Below, in pieces: positions 52,150 through 60,773 of a stretch of 64,000 nucleotides of DNA (position 1 is its first letter; each line of letters starts with the position of its first letter). This DNA comes from Bacteroides pyogenes DSM 20611 = JCM 6294 (GTDB lineage Bacteria > Bacteroidota > Bacteroidia > Bacteroidales > Bacteroidaceae). The notes under the pieces were generated by a model, which had not been told where the DNA came from, did not search any database, and worked only from the letters and a program-made list of their open reading frames with translations. Both the position numbers and the translations under genes were made by a program. The DNA lies in NCBI RefSeq assembly GCF_000428105.1, contig NZ_ATZH01000009.1, positions 62,001 through 126,000 of the forward strand, in the 5' to 3' direction.

Positions 52150-55100
52150 TTAAAATTCAACATGCAGCGTCATCGTATATTGTTTCGGAGTAGGCAATGA
52201 AACTCCTCCCGATTTGTAGAACTCCGGGTCTTGCCCTTTCAACTTCTTGTCCGCATAAATCAGGAACGGATTGGTTACATTTGCCTTCACACTCATTTGT
52301 CTGATCTTGAGTTGTGCAAGAAGCTTTTTGGGCAATCGGTATCCCAACGAGATGTTTTTCATGCGCACGAAACTTCCGTCTGCCACTCTGTTCTGAGAGT
52401 AATTATAAGTGTTGTAAGCCTTTTCAATGTTTTCTTTTCCGATGTTGCGAATCAAATCCTGCGAAGGAATGACGGGGATGTTCGTTTTCCACTCGTCGCC
52501 CGGATTGAGCCAGCGGTCGTAGTACTCTTTGGAAAACACATTCAGATCGGCGAACGAAGGGTCGAATGTCGGGTTAAGGCGTATCTTGTTGCCCGCTTGC
52601 ATAGTGACGAAGCACGAAAGCTCCCAGTTCTTGTATTTAAATGTGTTCGATACTCCGCCTATGTAAGTAGGCTCGATAGGACCGTGGTAGATAAGGTACG
52701 ATTTCGAGTACTGCGCGTCGAGGAAATCGGCTCCTGATATTTCGCTGTTCACACCTTGGTTGGAAGGGTAAAGTCCGAAATCGAAGGTAGGCAGACCGTT
52801 GTTGTTGAGTCCCTGAAAGTTGAAAGAGAACAGAGAACCCCGTGGGAATCCGAGGATATTGCCGCGTCCGGTTCCCGCCACCATATCGAACGTATTCGGC
52901 ATATTCAGCAGGCGAGTGATCTTCTGCTTCATGCCGCTCACGGTGAAAGCCGTAGTCCAGCTGAAATTGCCGGTTACGATATTCTTGGTTTGCAGCGCCA
53001 ATTCCACTCCTCGTGTGCGCATGTCTCCAAAGTTTGCGTACTTGTAATACTGTCCGCCCACACCGGAGGTACGGATGAGGTCTATCAGGTCGAATGAGTT
53101 TCGCTGGTAGACATCGAATGTTGCGCTTATGCGGTTGTTGAACAGCCCGAGTTCCAAACCGAGATTCAGCTCATACATTTTCTCCCATGTCAGGTCTCGG
53201 TTCTCAAGATGCAGGATGCGCAACGCATTCTCGCGGTCTTTCAGCAGTGTACGGTTGATGATGAGATGCTTGAACACAGCTGTGGAGTTTATCGCCTGTT
53301 CGTTCATTTTGGCCGTCAGTCCGTAGCTGGCACGCAGGGCGAGCTTGGAAACGGCAGGATACTTTTTCATGAACTTCTCTTGATCCATGTTCCACTTTGC
53401 TCCGATATTCCAAGTAGGCAACCAGCGCGAACGGCTGTATTTGCCTGCCGTATTCGACCCTTCATAGTTGAATACGCCGTTGAAAACGTATTTGCCCGCA
53501 TATCCGTAGGTGGCGCTGGCGGAGAGGGTCACCCCTCTTTCGTAGCGTTCGGTAAGCGAGAAATAAGTGTTTCCTTCGTTAGTGAGTTTATCGAAAATCA
53601 AAGGATTGGTGAACACCTGATTCCCTCTGTCGTATTGTATCCCATAACCTTGGAAAGGGTTGATGCTGCGGTCGGCATAGCGTATTTCGGTAAATCCGAA
53701 AGCGCGTATGTCGTGCTCACCCATCTGTTTGTTGTAGTCGAGCGCAAAGCGTCCCAAATAGCTGCGCAGAGAAGTCTCGGTCTTATTGAACATGCCTCCG
53801 TGAGTCAGCGCCACTTGCGGCAGTTGCAAGGGGTTGTCTTTATTCTTCAACAAATAGATATTCTCTTGCGCCACGTAGGGAGTTTCGTTGGCGCGGAAAG
53901 CCTGTATCACATTCGATTGTTCGGTGATGAAGTGCGAACTTTTGGTAACCGCATGACGTACCGACGCCAATCCTTTGGCTTCGATGTTGTCGTTGAGTCT
54001 GTATGAAAGTTCGCCTTGCAGTTTGAAGTCGAGCACTTCGGTTTTCAGGTAATTGTTGTCAAACTCGTTCAGGATATTGAACGGAGCCCAGTTATTGCGG
54101 TAGTATTCCGGTTCGCCGTTAGCATTGCGGGGGCGCAAGGTACGGCTTGTTCCCAAAGCATAGGCAAAGGGATTGATGTCGAAGTCGCGTTCGAACGTTC
54201 CGATCACCGTATTCTTTCGCTGAGAAATCGTACCCGGAGAGTTTTGGTTACGCAAGTTCCCTTGTGCGGATATGGTAGCCTTTATCTTGTCCTCATTCCA
54301 GTAGAAAGAGTTTTTTATGTTGGCGGTGATGCGTTTTACATTATCGGCAAGCGTCCATCCCCTGTCGTCGTAGAAACCGATGGAGGCATACATGGTCGAA
54401 TTCTCTCCTCCTCCGGAGAAGGTTACGGTGTGCGTATGGATGGGGTTGTATGTAAACACCTCCTTGAACCAGTTGGTGTTGGCATATTCCCGCTCGCGCA
54501 TGAACGCGCGCTTGGCTTCGTCCGTGTTTTCCAGATAATATCGTCCGGTAGACGGATCGACGGTTCCGAGAGCCTTATACATCTGGTGGTAAATACCGCT
54601 GCGGCGCCCGTATAATGTGTTTTGCACAGAAAAGTATCCCTTCCTGTTCATCTCCTGATAGATGGACATGCTCTCTTGCGAATTGAGCAGATCGAAGTCC
54701 GTATACGAAGGGATGGACCGCATACTCAACTCGTATGAGTAAGAAAATCTGTTCGACGTGTTTCTTTTACCTGCGCGGGTAGTGATTACGATTACCCCGT
54801 TCAGGGCTCTGGCTCCGTAAATAGATGTGGCGGAAGCGTCTTTCAATACTTGTATGTCTTCGATGTCCGAAGCGTTGAGTCCGGCAACGGCGGAGCTGAT
54901 GAGCGTCACGGCATCGCCCGAAGCCAATTGGTCGAGCGTGAGCGACACTAAGTCTTCGTACACAGCTCCGTCGATAACCCACAGAGGTTGCACGTTTCCC
55001 ATGATGGAAGCGCCGCCGCGTATGTTGATGCGGGGAGCCGATCCGAAACTGCCGGTGACGTTTTGTATCGACAGTCCCGCCACACGCCCTTCGAGCATGC

Positions 55101-55527
55101 GCGATACGTCCGCCACACCGTCGAGCTTGATGTCGTCCAGCTTCACCGAAGCGGCCGCTCCCGTAAATACCCGGTTCTTTATGTTCTGATAGCCGGTCAC
55201 TACCACTCCTTCTATCTCCTGCACGTTGTCCTGAAGCGTGATGTTCATGACGGTGGAGGTGATTTTCACTTTCCGGGTTTTCATTCCCACGAAGCTCACT
55301 TCCAACGTTTGTCCTTTGCGGGCCTTGAGTGTGAACCGTCCGTCGCCGTCTGCGATGACTCCCTTTGCCGTGCCCGCCACCATGGCTGTGGCGCCCGGCA
55401 GAGGCTCTCCGGAAGCAGAGCGCACTGTGCCTTTTATTTTCATTAGTTCCTGTGCCGGACAAACCTGAGAGAAGATTGCCGTGAACAGGATGCTGATTAC
55501 TAATTTTATAACCGATGATACATTCAT
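52150..55527 (-). CDS. SusC/RagA family TonB-dependent transporter of the nine-gene operon
   Basis: 1125 residues. The signal peptide ends near 'VCPAQ'. Residues about 29-100 form the CarboxypepD_reg-like domain ('KIKGTVRSASGEPLPGATAMVAGTAKGVIADGDGRF'). A TonB-box-like 'IEGVVVTGYQ' follows. The plug contains 'VSRMLEGRVAGLSIQNVTGSFGSAPRINIRGGASI', 'PLWVIDGAVYEDLV' and 'DIQVLKDASATSIYGARALNGVIVITT', and the barrel ends 'HVEF'. It is the large partner of the SusD encoded next. It is unusual that a separate, non-SusC TonB receptor is encoded 52 bases upstream in the same operon, so two outer-membrane ports are made together. Confidence 0.95.
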   Translation of the reverse strand: MNVSSVIKLVISILFTAIFSQVCPAQELMKIKGTVRSASGEPLPGATAMVAGTAKGVIADGDGRFTLKARKGQTLEVSFVGMKTRKVKITSTVMNITLQDNVQEIEGVVVTGYQNIKNRVFTGAAASVKLDDIKLDGVADVSRMLEGRVAGLSIQNVTGSFGSAPRINIRGGASIMGNVQPLWVIDGAVYEDLVSLTLDQLASGDAVTLISSAVAGLNASDIEDIQVLKDASATSIYGARALNGVIVITTRAGKRNTSNRFSYSYELSMRSIPSYTDFDLLNSQESMSIYQEMNRKGYFSVQNTLYGRRSGIYHQMYKALGTVDPSTGRYYLENTDEAKRAFMREREYANTNWFKEVFTYNPIHTHTVTFSGGGENSTMYASIGFYDDRGWTLADNVKRITANIKNSFYWNEDKIKATISAQGNLRNQNSPGTISQRKNTVIGTFERDFDINPFAYALGTSRTLRPRNANGEPEYYRNNWAPFNILNEFDNNYLKTEVLDFKLQGELSYRLNDNIEAKGLASVRHAVTKSSHFITEQSNVIQAFRANETPYVAQENIYLLKNKDNPLQLPQVALTHGGMFNKTETSLRSYLGRFALDYNKQMGEHDIRAFGFTEIRYADRSINPFQGYGIQYDRGNQVFTNPLIFDKLTNEGNTYFSLTERYERGVTLSASATYGYAGKYVFNGVFNYEGSNTAGKYSRSRWLPTWNIGAKWNMDQEKFMKKYPAVSKLALRASYGLTAKMNEQAINSTAVFKHLIINRTLLKDRENALRILHLENRDLTWEKMYELNLGLELGLFNNRISATFDVYQRNSFDLIDLIRTSGVGGQYYKYANFGDMRTRGVELALQTKNIVTGNFSWTTAFTVSGMKQKITRLLNMPNTFDMVAGTGRGNILGFPRGSLFSFNFQGLNNNGLPTFDFGLYPSNQGVNSEISGADFLDAQYSKSYLIYHGPIEPTYIGGVSNTFKYKNWELSCFVTMQAGNKIRLNPTFDPSFADLNVFSKEYYDRWLNPGDEWKTNIPVIPSQDLIRNIGKENIEKAYNTYNYSQNRVADGSFVRMKNISLGYRLPKKLLAQLKIRQMSVKANVTNPFLIYADKKLKGQDPEFYKSGGVSLPTPKQYTMTLHVEF

Positions 55528-55579
55528 TGCCTTATCTTGTTATATTTCTTCTTTTTTATATATGATTGCACGTATTTGT

Positions 55580-57826
55580 TCAGAACCGGACGTTAGCTCC
55601 TGCGTAGATGCCGAAAGGATGTCCTGCCCTCAACCCTGCCGGATGGCGTGAAGTGAGATAGACCTTATTGGTCAGGTTCACGGCGTTTACTTTTACCGTC
55701 AGGTATTTGTTTACATATACGCTGGCCGATGCGTCCAGCACGAGGTGCGCAGGCACTTTCTCTCTTTCGGCGATTGTCCCCTGTCCGGGAGATGTGCGCA
55801 TATCGCTATTGTAGCGTGCTCCTATGTTTGCGTCGAACCATTTGTGCTCTATTCCCACCTGCATGTTCAGCGCGTGTTTGAAGATGTAGGGAATTTCGTC
55901 TCCTTTCATCACGTTGCCCCATGAATGGCTCGAGAACGAGTTTCTCATCTCCGTATCGGTATAAGTATATGATACTTGCAGGGGCATGCGCACTCTCCAC
56001 GCTTCGGGCAGGGGTTGGTATTGCATAAGGAACTCCACGCCTTTTACGCGGGCTTCGCCCACATTAAACTGTTCGAGCGTTCCCAATCCGCCCGAGGCGG
56101 CGAGGTCGCTTCCAAGCATATTGCTGTAATTGTTGTAGAAGCCGATCAGCTCTGTTTTGAAGTTACCGGCGGAAACGCGTGTTCCCAATTCCATATTCAC
56201 ACTGCTTTCGGGTTTTTGATACAACTCCGCGCTCGGCGGTGCGAATCCTTTGTGAACTCCGAAGAATACCGACGCTTCGGGAACGAGCTGATAGTTTACT
56301 CCCACGCCGGGAATCCAAACGCGCGCATGGTTGGGCGTTTCGATGCGAACCTTTCCCGTACGCTCCAAATCTGCTTTCGTATAGTCTTTTTTCAGCAGGT
56401 CGATGTCTTCGTAGCGCAACCCGGCAGTGATAGTCCATGAGTTGTATCTTAATTTGGCGAGCAGGTAGCTTGCCAGTGCGTCCGCCGATGTGACGCGGTT
56501 GGCATTCGTCCCGTGAATGCCTTCCCTGAACAGCACCATCTTCTTGTTCTTCATGGAGTAAGCATCATCCCATTGGAAGCGGTCTTCCTCGTCGTGATGA
56601 TAACGCAGTCCGAACTCTATATCGAAGAAGAACTCATTCAGGTTGAAGCGGTATTCCGCTTTGGTTTGTATCCCTCTGGCACGATATGTCCTGTTGTTGG
56701 CTCTTACCAGCAGCGCTTCGCCTTCGCGGTCGGTTTTGCCCGTCAGTATGTCGAAGTAACGGATGTTTGTTTCCGGATCGATGAGCACATCGGCAATAGA
56801 CCTCTTCTCTTTAGAAGTGATTCCCGCCCGTACGTCGTTCAGTTTGTACCAGTTGCGGTGGAAGCGGTTGTAATATGCGTTGGTGGTTACTTTCAGTTTG
56901 TTGGAGAAGTTGAGCAGGTAAGTGGCTACCCATTGCCGGTGATTGGTTTTCATCTCGTCCATCTGCGAGCCTGCATAGCGGAGGAAAGGAGTTTGCTTGA
57001 AATCCTTTTCGGAAAGCCCCACATACGTTTCGTCCGAGTTCTCGCCCGCGTATCCGAACTTCAGTTCCAGTGCATGGTTTACACCCGTGCCTTTGTCGGT
57101 TTTCACCATTACTTTGGCTATGAGGTCGTCTCTGGTGAATCCTTTGACGGGATGGTCTTCGTATTTCTTGAATCCGTCCGACTGATAGCGCAGGTATTCC
57201 ACCGCAAAGCCGAAGTGCTTCCACATGTTTCCGATGTGCGTATGCGACTTGAACGTGTTCTTGCTTCCGTAAGAGAGGTTCGCCTTGCCCGAGAAAGCAT
57301 TCGGTATGGGAGTCGATACCATGTTGATGGCTCCTCCTGTGGTGAACGGACCATACTGCACCTGGCTGCTTCCTTTCAGCACTTCGACGGCTTCCATACG
57401 GGCGGCGTTGGGGAAATAATACGCCGCCGGAGCCGAATAAGGTGCGGGAGCGGCCAGTATCCCGTCTTCCATGATGGAGATGCGTTCGCTTCGTTCGGCT
57501 TTCGTACCGCGCAAGCTGATGTTGGGGCGCAGCCCGAAACCGTCTTCTTCGTACATGTTTACTCCCGGAACCGCCTTTAGCATACGATTGATGTCGGTGT
57601 ATCCGAATTTCTTCATCTCTTCGGGCGAGATGTAATAGGCCGAACCCGTACGGTTTCTGGCTTTAAATTTACTCCCGAGTATTTGTCGGGACGAAACTAC
57701 CACCTCTTGCAGCTGGTAGACGGAGTCGTTCTTTATTTCCGGTTCTTGCTTTTGGATTTGCGAATGAGCTTCCGCGTATCCAGAAAGAAGAAGAAGAAGT
57801 AACAACTGTCTTTTACTTATTATCAT
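55580..57826 (-). CDS. FecA-like TonB-dependent receptor (probable iron-complex or metal receptor)
   Basis: 748 residues, clearly not of the SusC type. After a signal peptide (near 'AEAHSQ') comes the TonB-box region 'LQEVVVSSRQILG'. A short plug follows with 'INRMLKAVPGVNMYEEDGFGLRPNISLRGTKAERSERISIMEDGILAAPAPYSAPAAYYFPNAARMEAVEVLKGSSQVQYGPFTTGGAINM'-type blocks that are close to FecA and related ferric-siderophore receptors. The barrel ends 'GIYAGANVRF', with the terminal Phe. No STN domain, so it does not signal. It is the first gene of the nine-gene operon, with a promoter about 190 bases upstream. Iron-citrate or another chelate is the likely ligand; this is family-level inference. Confidence 0.9.
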   Translation of the reverse strand: MIISKRQLLLLLLLSGYAEAHSQIQKQEPEIKNDSVYQLQEVVVSSRQILGSKFKARNRTGSAYYISPEEMKKFGYTDINRMLKAVPGVNMYEEDGFGLRPNISLRGTKAERSERISIMEDGILAAPAPYSAPAAYYFPNAARMEAVEVLKGSSQVQYGPFTTGGAINMVSTPIPNAFSGKANLSYGSKNTFKSHTHIGNMWKHFGFAVEYLRYQSDGFKKYEDHPVKGFTRDDLIAKVMVKTDKGTGVNHALELKFGYAGENSDETYVGLSEKDFKQTPFLRYAGSQMDEMKTNHRQWVATYLLNFSNKLKVTTNAYYNRFHRNWYKLNDVRAGITSKEKRSIADVLIDPETNIRYFDILTGKTDREGEALLVRANNRTYRARGIQTKAEYRFNLNEFFFDIEFGLRYHHDEEDRFQWDDAYSMKNKKMVLFREGIHGTNANRVTSADALASYLLAKLRYNSWTITAGLRYEDIDLLKKDYTKADLERTGKVRIETPNHARVWIPGVGVNYQLVPEASVFFGVHKGFAPPSAELYQKPESSVNMELGTRVSAGNFKTELIGFYNNYSNMLGSDLAASGGLGTLEQFNVGEARVKGVEFLMQYQPLPEAWRVRMPLQVSYTYTDTEMRNSFSSHSWGNVMKGDEIPYIFKHALNMQVGIEHKWFDANIGARYNSDMRTSPGQGTIAEREKVPAHLVLDASASVYVNKYLTVKVNAVNLTNKVYLTSRHPAGLRAGHPFGIYAGANVRF

Positions 57827-58009
57827 TGTATATGTCTGAATAGTGTCGGAGTTTGTTTGAAAATATTCGTTTTTACCTTATTGATTTCTCGAAAAGTTCT
57901 AACGACTCCTTCATTTGATAAATAAAGATATTGTAGCTGATTATTAATATTTTATAGGAATTAACCTATCCCATCCGCTTAATAGGAGTGGTTATTTTTA
58001 ATTACGCTG

Positions 58010-58041
58010 CAAAGATATGCACATCGGATTTGCGGTACAAT
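58010..58041 (-). promoter_or_regulatory. Probable Bacteroides promoter of the nine-gene operon
   Basis: On the - strand, ATTG (58038-58041, one mismatch to TTTG), 20 bases, then TATCTTTG (58010-58017). It gives an untranslated leader of roughly 175 bases before the ATG at 57826. That leader holds a small CCTAT/ATAGG hairpin near 57965-57985. No clear Fur box was identified by eye. Confidence 0.65.
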
Positions 58042-58230
58042 CGCTATATTCAGGTATTAATGAGGGCTAAAATACCTTTTTTTTAGTATATGAGTTGTCT
58101 GTACACTTTGAAGACCGGAGCCAACCTCGCTTACAAATTAAGGTGACAAAAGGCGGATTAAAAACGTTCAACCACAATTAAAGAGGCTAAGCTATATAGC
58201 TAAAAACATTCGGCTATATGGTTTTAGTTA

Positions 58231-58314
58231 GTTTCCCTTCGTTGAAACAAAAGTTTCCCGCTGGGGAAACTTTATTTTCCCAATTGGGAAACTTTTGTTT
58301 CCCCGGTGGGAAAC
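58231..58314. repeat. Array of GTTTCCC...GGGAAAC palindromes, 22-bp period (site 2)
   Basis: Four 18-bp units start at 58231, 58253, 58275 and 58297, exactly 22 bases apart, with 4-base A/T spacers (AAAA, TTTA, TTTT). Units 2-4 have near-perfect inverted arms around 4 variable bases; unit 1 is decayed (GTTTCCCTTCGTTGAAAC). The array is bracketed by TATAGCTAA (58195-58203) and its exact complement TTAGCTATA (58329-58337). It lies between divergent operons and matches the array at 11017. Confidence 0.88.
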
Positions 58315-58380
58315 TATTTTGACCTCAGTTAGCTATAAAAAGCTTTATAGATAAGTATCGCAGAATCTTTTATGCATATT

Positions 58381-58412
58381 TTTGCATTTCTTTGCCGGAA
58401 AGAATATATTTG
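58381..58412 (+). promoter_or_regulatory. Bacteroides sigma-ABfr-type promoter of the acyl-CoA synthetase gene
   Basis: TTTG (58381-58384), exactly 20 bases, then TATATTTG (58405-58412), a full consensus match. Transcription should start near 58420, which leaves a short leader to the ATG at 58444 and excludes the longer in-frame start at 58372. Confidence 0.85.
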
Positions 58413-58443
58413 TAGTCATGTTAAACATAAATCTGCGTACTAT

Positions 58444-60513
58444 ATGATTACAAGTCAGTTGCTTCGCCCTGAAAGCATTGTTGTAGTAGGGGCATCCAAT
58501 AACGTGCATAAACCCGGAGGCGCCATTTTGAGAAATTTAATAAGCGGTGGCTTTCGGGGAGCGCTCAGAGCGGTGAATCCTAAGGAGAAAGAGGTGCAGG
58601 GAGTTACGGCTTTTGCAGATGTGAAAGACGTGCCTGATACCGAATTGGCTATTCTGGCTATCCCGGCGGCTATGTGTCCGGAAGCTGTGGAGGTGCTGGC
58701 CAACGAGAAAAAGACAAAGGCGTTTATCGTACTTTCTGCCGGATTCGGCGAAGAGACGCACGAAGGGGCGTTGCTCGAACAGCAGATTCTGGATACGGTG
58801 AACCGTCACAAAGCTTCGCTTATCGGGCCCAACTGTATCGGACTGCTCAATACTTGGCATCACAGTGTGTTCAGCCAACCCATTCCGAATCTTGATCCCA
58901 AAGGAGTGGACTTGATTTCCAGCTCCGGCGCAACAGCTGTCTTTATATTAGAGAGCGCCGTCACAAAGGGATTGCAGTTTAATTCCGTATGGTCGGTAGG
59001 AAACGGCAAGCAGATCGGTGTGGAGGATGTACTGCAATTTATGGACGAACATTTCGACGCGGAAAAAGATTCACACATCAAGCTATTGTATATCGAAAAC
59101 ATCAAAGACCCCGATAGACTTTTATTTCATGCATCATCACTCATACGCAAGGGATGCAAAATAGCCGCCATCAAGGCGGGAAGTTCCGAAAGCGGGAGCC
59201 GTGCGGCTTCTTCGCATACGGGAGCCATAGCCAGCTCAGATTCGGCGGTGGAAGCTCTTTTCCGTAAAGCGGGAATCGTGCGCTGTTTTTCACGCGAGGA
59301 GCTTACTACGGTAGGTTGCGTATTTACGTTGCCCGATTTGAAAGGAAAGAATTTCGCCATCATCACTCATGCCGGAGGTCCGGGCGTGATGTTGACAGAC
59401 GCGTTGAGCAAGGGTGGGCTGAATGTACCCAAACTGGAAGGCGAAGAAGCGGAAGATTTGAAAGCACAGTTGTTTCCCGGCGCTTCGGTAGGCAATCCGA
59501 TCGACGTGCTCGCCACCGGCACTCCCGAACACTTGCGCCTTTGCCTTGATTTCTGCGAAAGCAAGTTTCACAATATAGATGCCATGATGGCTATTTTCGG
59601 CACACCGGGACTGGTGACTATGTTCGAGATGTACGACGTGCTGCATGAGAAGATGCAAACCTGCCGCAAACCGATCTTCCCCATCTTGCCCTCTGTCAAT
59701 ACCGCCGGTGCTGAAGTAGCCGAATTTCTTGCCAAAGGGCATGTGAATTTCGCCGATGAAGTAACGTTGGGCACAGCTCTCTCGCGCATCATGAACGTTC
59801 CTCGTCCTGCCGCTTCGGAGATCGAATTGCTGGGCGTAGACATTCCCCGCATCCGGCGAATCATCGACTCCATCCCCGAAAACGGATACATTGAGCCTCA
59901 TTACGTGCAGGCATTACTGCACGCTGCCGGCATTCCGCTGGTCGATGAGTTTGTTTCGGACAATAAAGAAGAAGTTATCGCTTTCGCACGCCGTTGCGGA
60001 TTCCCCGTAGTAGCGAAAGTGGTGGGTCCGGTACATAAATCGGATGTAGGCGGAGTGGTGCTCAACATCAAAGGAGAGCAACATCTGGCTCTCGAATTCG
60101 ACCGCATGATGCAGATTCCCGCTGCGAAAGCCGTCATGGTGCAGCCTATGCTCAAAGGAACGGAACTGTTTATCGGCGCCAAATACGAAGAAAAGTTCGG
60201 GCATGTGGTGCTCTGCGGATTGGGCGGCATCTTTGTCGAAGTATTGAAAGACGTCTCTTCCGGCCTTGCTCCTCTTTCTTATCCCGAAGCCTATTCGATG
60301 ATACGCTCCTTGCGCGCGTACAAAATCATTCAGGGCACGCGCGGACAAAAAGGTGTGAACGAAGACAAGTTTGCTGAGATCATCGTCCGCCTGTCTACAC
60401 TGCTCCGGTTTGCCACAGAGATTAAGGAAATGGACATCAATCCGCTGCTCGCCACCGAGAAGTGGGTGATAGCTGTGGATGCCCGCATCCGGATAGAGAA
60501 AAAGGCGGAATGA
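58444..60513 (+). CDS. ADP-forming acetate/acyl-CoA ligase (fused alpha-beta)
   Basis: 689 residues from the ATG at 58444. Domains in order: CoA-binding Rossmann domain ('LLRPESIVVVGASNNVHKPGGAILRNL', 'AILAIPAAMCPEAVEVL', 'KASLIGPNCIGLLNT'), then two succinyl-CoA-ligase-like domains. 'GSRAASSHTGAIASSDSAVEALFRKAGIVR' holds the phospho-acceptor His. A C-terminal ATP-grasp half follows ('GFPVVAKVVGPVHKSDVGGVVLNI', 'LFIGAKYEEKFGHVVLCGLGGIFVEVLKDVS', 'EMDINPLLA'). This is the single-chain ACD form, which converts acyl-CoA, ADP and phosphate to acid, CoA and ATP. It could make acetate or propionate with ATP gain in fermentation. No GNAT domain, so it is not a Pat-type protein acetyltransferase. Single gene with its own promoter and terminator. 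Confidence 0.9.
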   Translation: MITSQLLRPESIVVVGASNNVHKPGGAILRNLISGGFRGALRAVNPKEKEVQGVTAFADVKDVPDTELAILAIPAAMCPEAVEVLANEKKTKAFIVLSAGFGEETHEGALLEQQILDTVNRHKASLIGPNCIGLLNTWHHSVFSQPIPNLDPKGVDLISSSGATAVFILESAVTKGLQFNSVWSVGNGKQIGVEDVLQFMDEHFDAEKDSHIKLLYIENIKDPDRLLFHASSLIRKGCKIAAIKAGSSESGSRAASSHTGAIASSDSAVEALFRKAGIVRCFSREELTTVGCVFTLPDLKGKNFAIITHAGGPGVMLTDALSKGGLNVPKLEGEEAEDLKAQLFPGASVGNPIDVLATGTPEHLRLCLDFCESKFHNIDAMMAIFGTPGLVTMFEMYDVLHEKMQTCRKPIFPILPSVNTAGAEVAEFLAKGHVNFADEVTLGTALSRIMNVPRPAASEIELLGVDIPRIRRIIDSIPENGYIEPHYVQALLHAAGIPLVDEFVSDNKEEVIAFARRCGFPVVAKVVGPVHKSDVGGVVLNIKGEQHLALEFDRMMQIPAAKAVMVQPMLKGTELFIGAKYEEKFGHVVLCGLGGIFVEVLKDVSSGLAPLSYPEAYSMIRSLRAYKIIQGTRGQKGVNEDKFAEIIVRLSTLLRFATEIKEMDINPLLATEKWVIAVDARIRIEKKAE

Positions 60514-60576
60514 GGATATCCGGGGTGATCAATTTTATCCGGACTGCAAGGTTGTTTGCAGCTCAGTAAACTAAAA

Positions 60577-60615
60577 AAGTGAGGGCGAGTTCTAATCTCA
60601 CCCTCACTTGCTTTT
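60577..60615 (+). terminator. Terminator after the acyl-CoA synthetase gene
   Basis: The stem AAGTGAGGG (60577-60585) pairs with CCCTCACTT (60601-60609), and the inner GAG/CTC extends it past one mismatch. A T-rich tail follows on + and an A run precedes it, so it can serve both strands at this convergent junction. Confidence 0.85.
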
Positions 60616-60773
60616 ATATGCTCTAATCAATCTTTAATAAAGACTTTCAAAAGAAACGCGGTAATTTTGTCGACGAGAAAACATGCTATTGGACTATCAA
60701 CCCGTGTTAGTTCTATTTCCAGCATTTCAATTGTTTTGCCAAATTCCCTATTTCTTCCGAAAGATCTTTTTAC

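Noticed and set aside
53209-54615. Two consecutive + strand frames (265 and 199 codons) opposite the SusC of the nine-gene operon
   Set aside because: They lie entirely inside the SusC gene and have no motifs. Adjacent frames like this arise from the codon pattern of the real gene.
57827-58009. Cobalamin riboswitch or Fur box in the leader of the FecA-like receptor
   Set aside because: I could not find the conserved cobalamin box (GCCACTG type) or a 19-bp Fur-like palindrome by eye. Only a small hairpin is visible.
58231-58314. CRISPR array
   Set aside because: Spacers would be only 4 bases long and A/T-only, the repeats are palindromic, and no cas genes are nearby.
58372-58443. 24-codon upstream extension of the acyl-CoA synthetase
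   Set aside because: The promoter boxes at 58381-58412 fall inside it, so it cannot be translated from this transcript.
58444-60513. Pat-type protein acetyltransferase
   Set aside because: The ACD-like domains are present but no GNAT acetyltransferase domain follows or precedes them.
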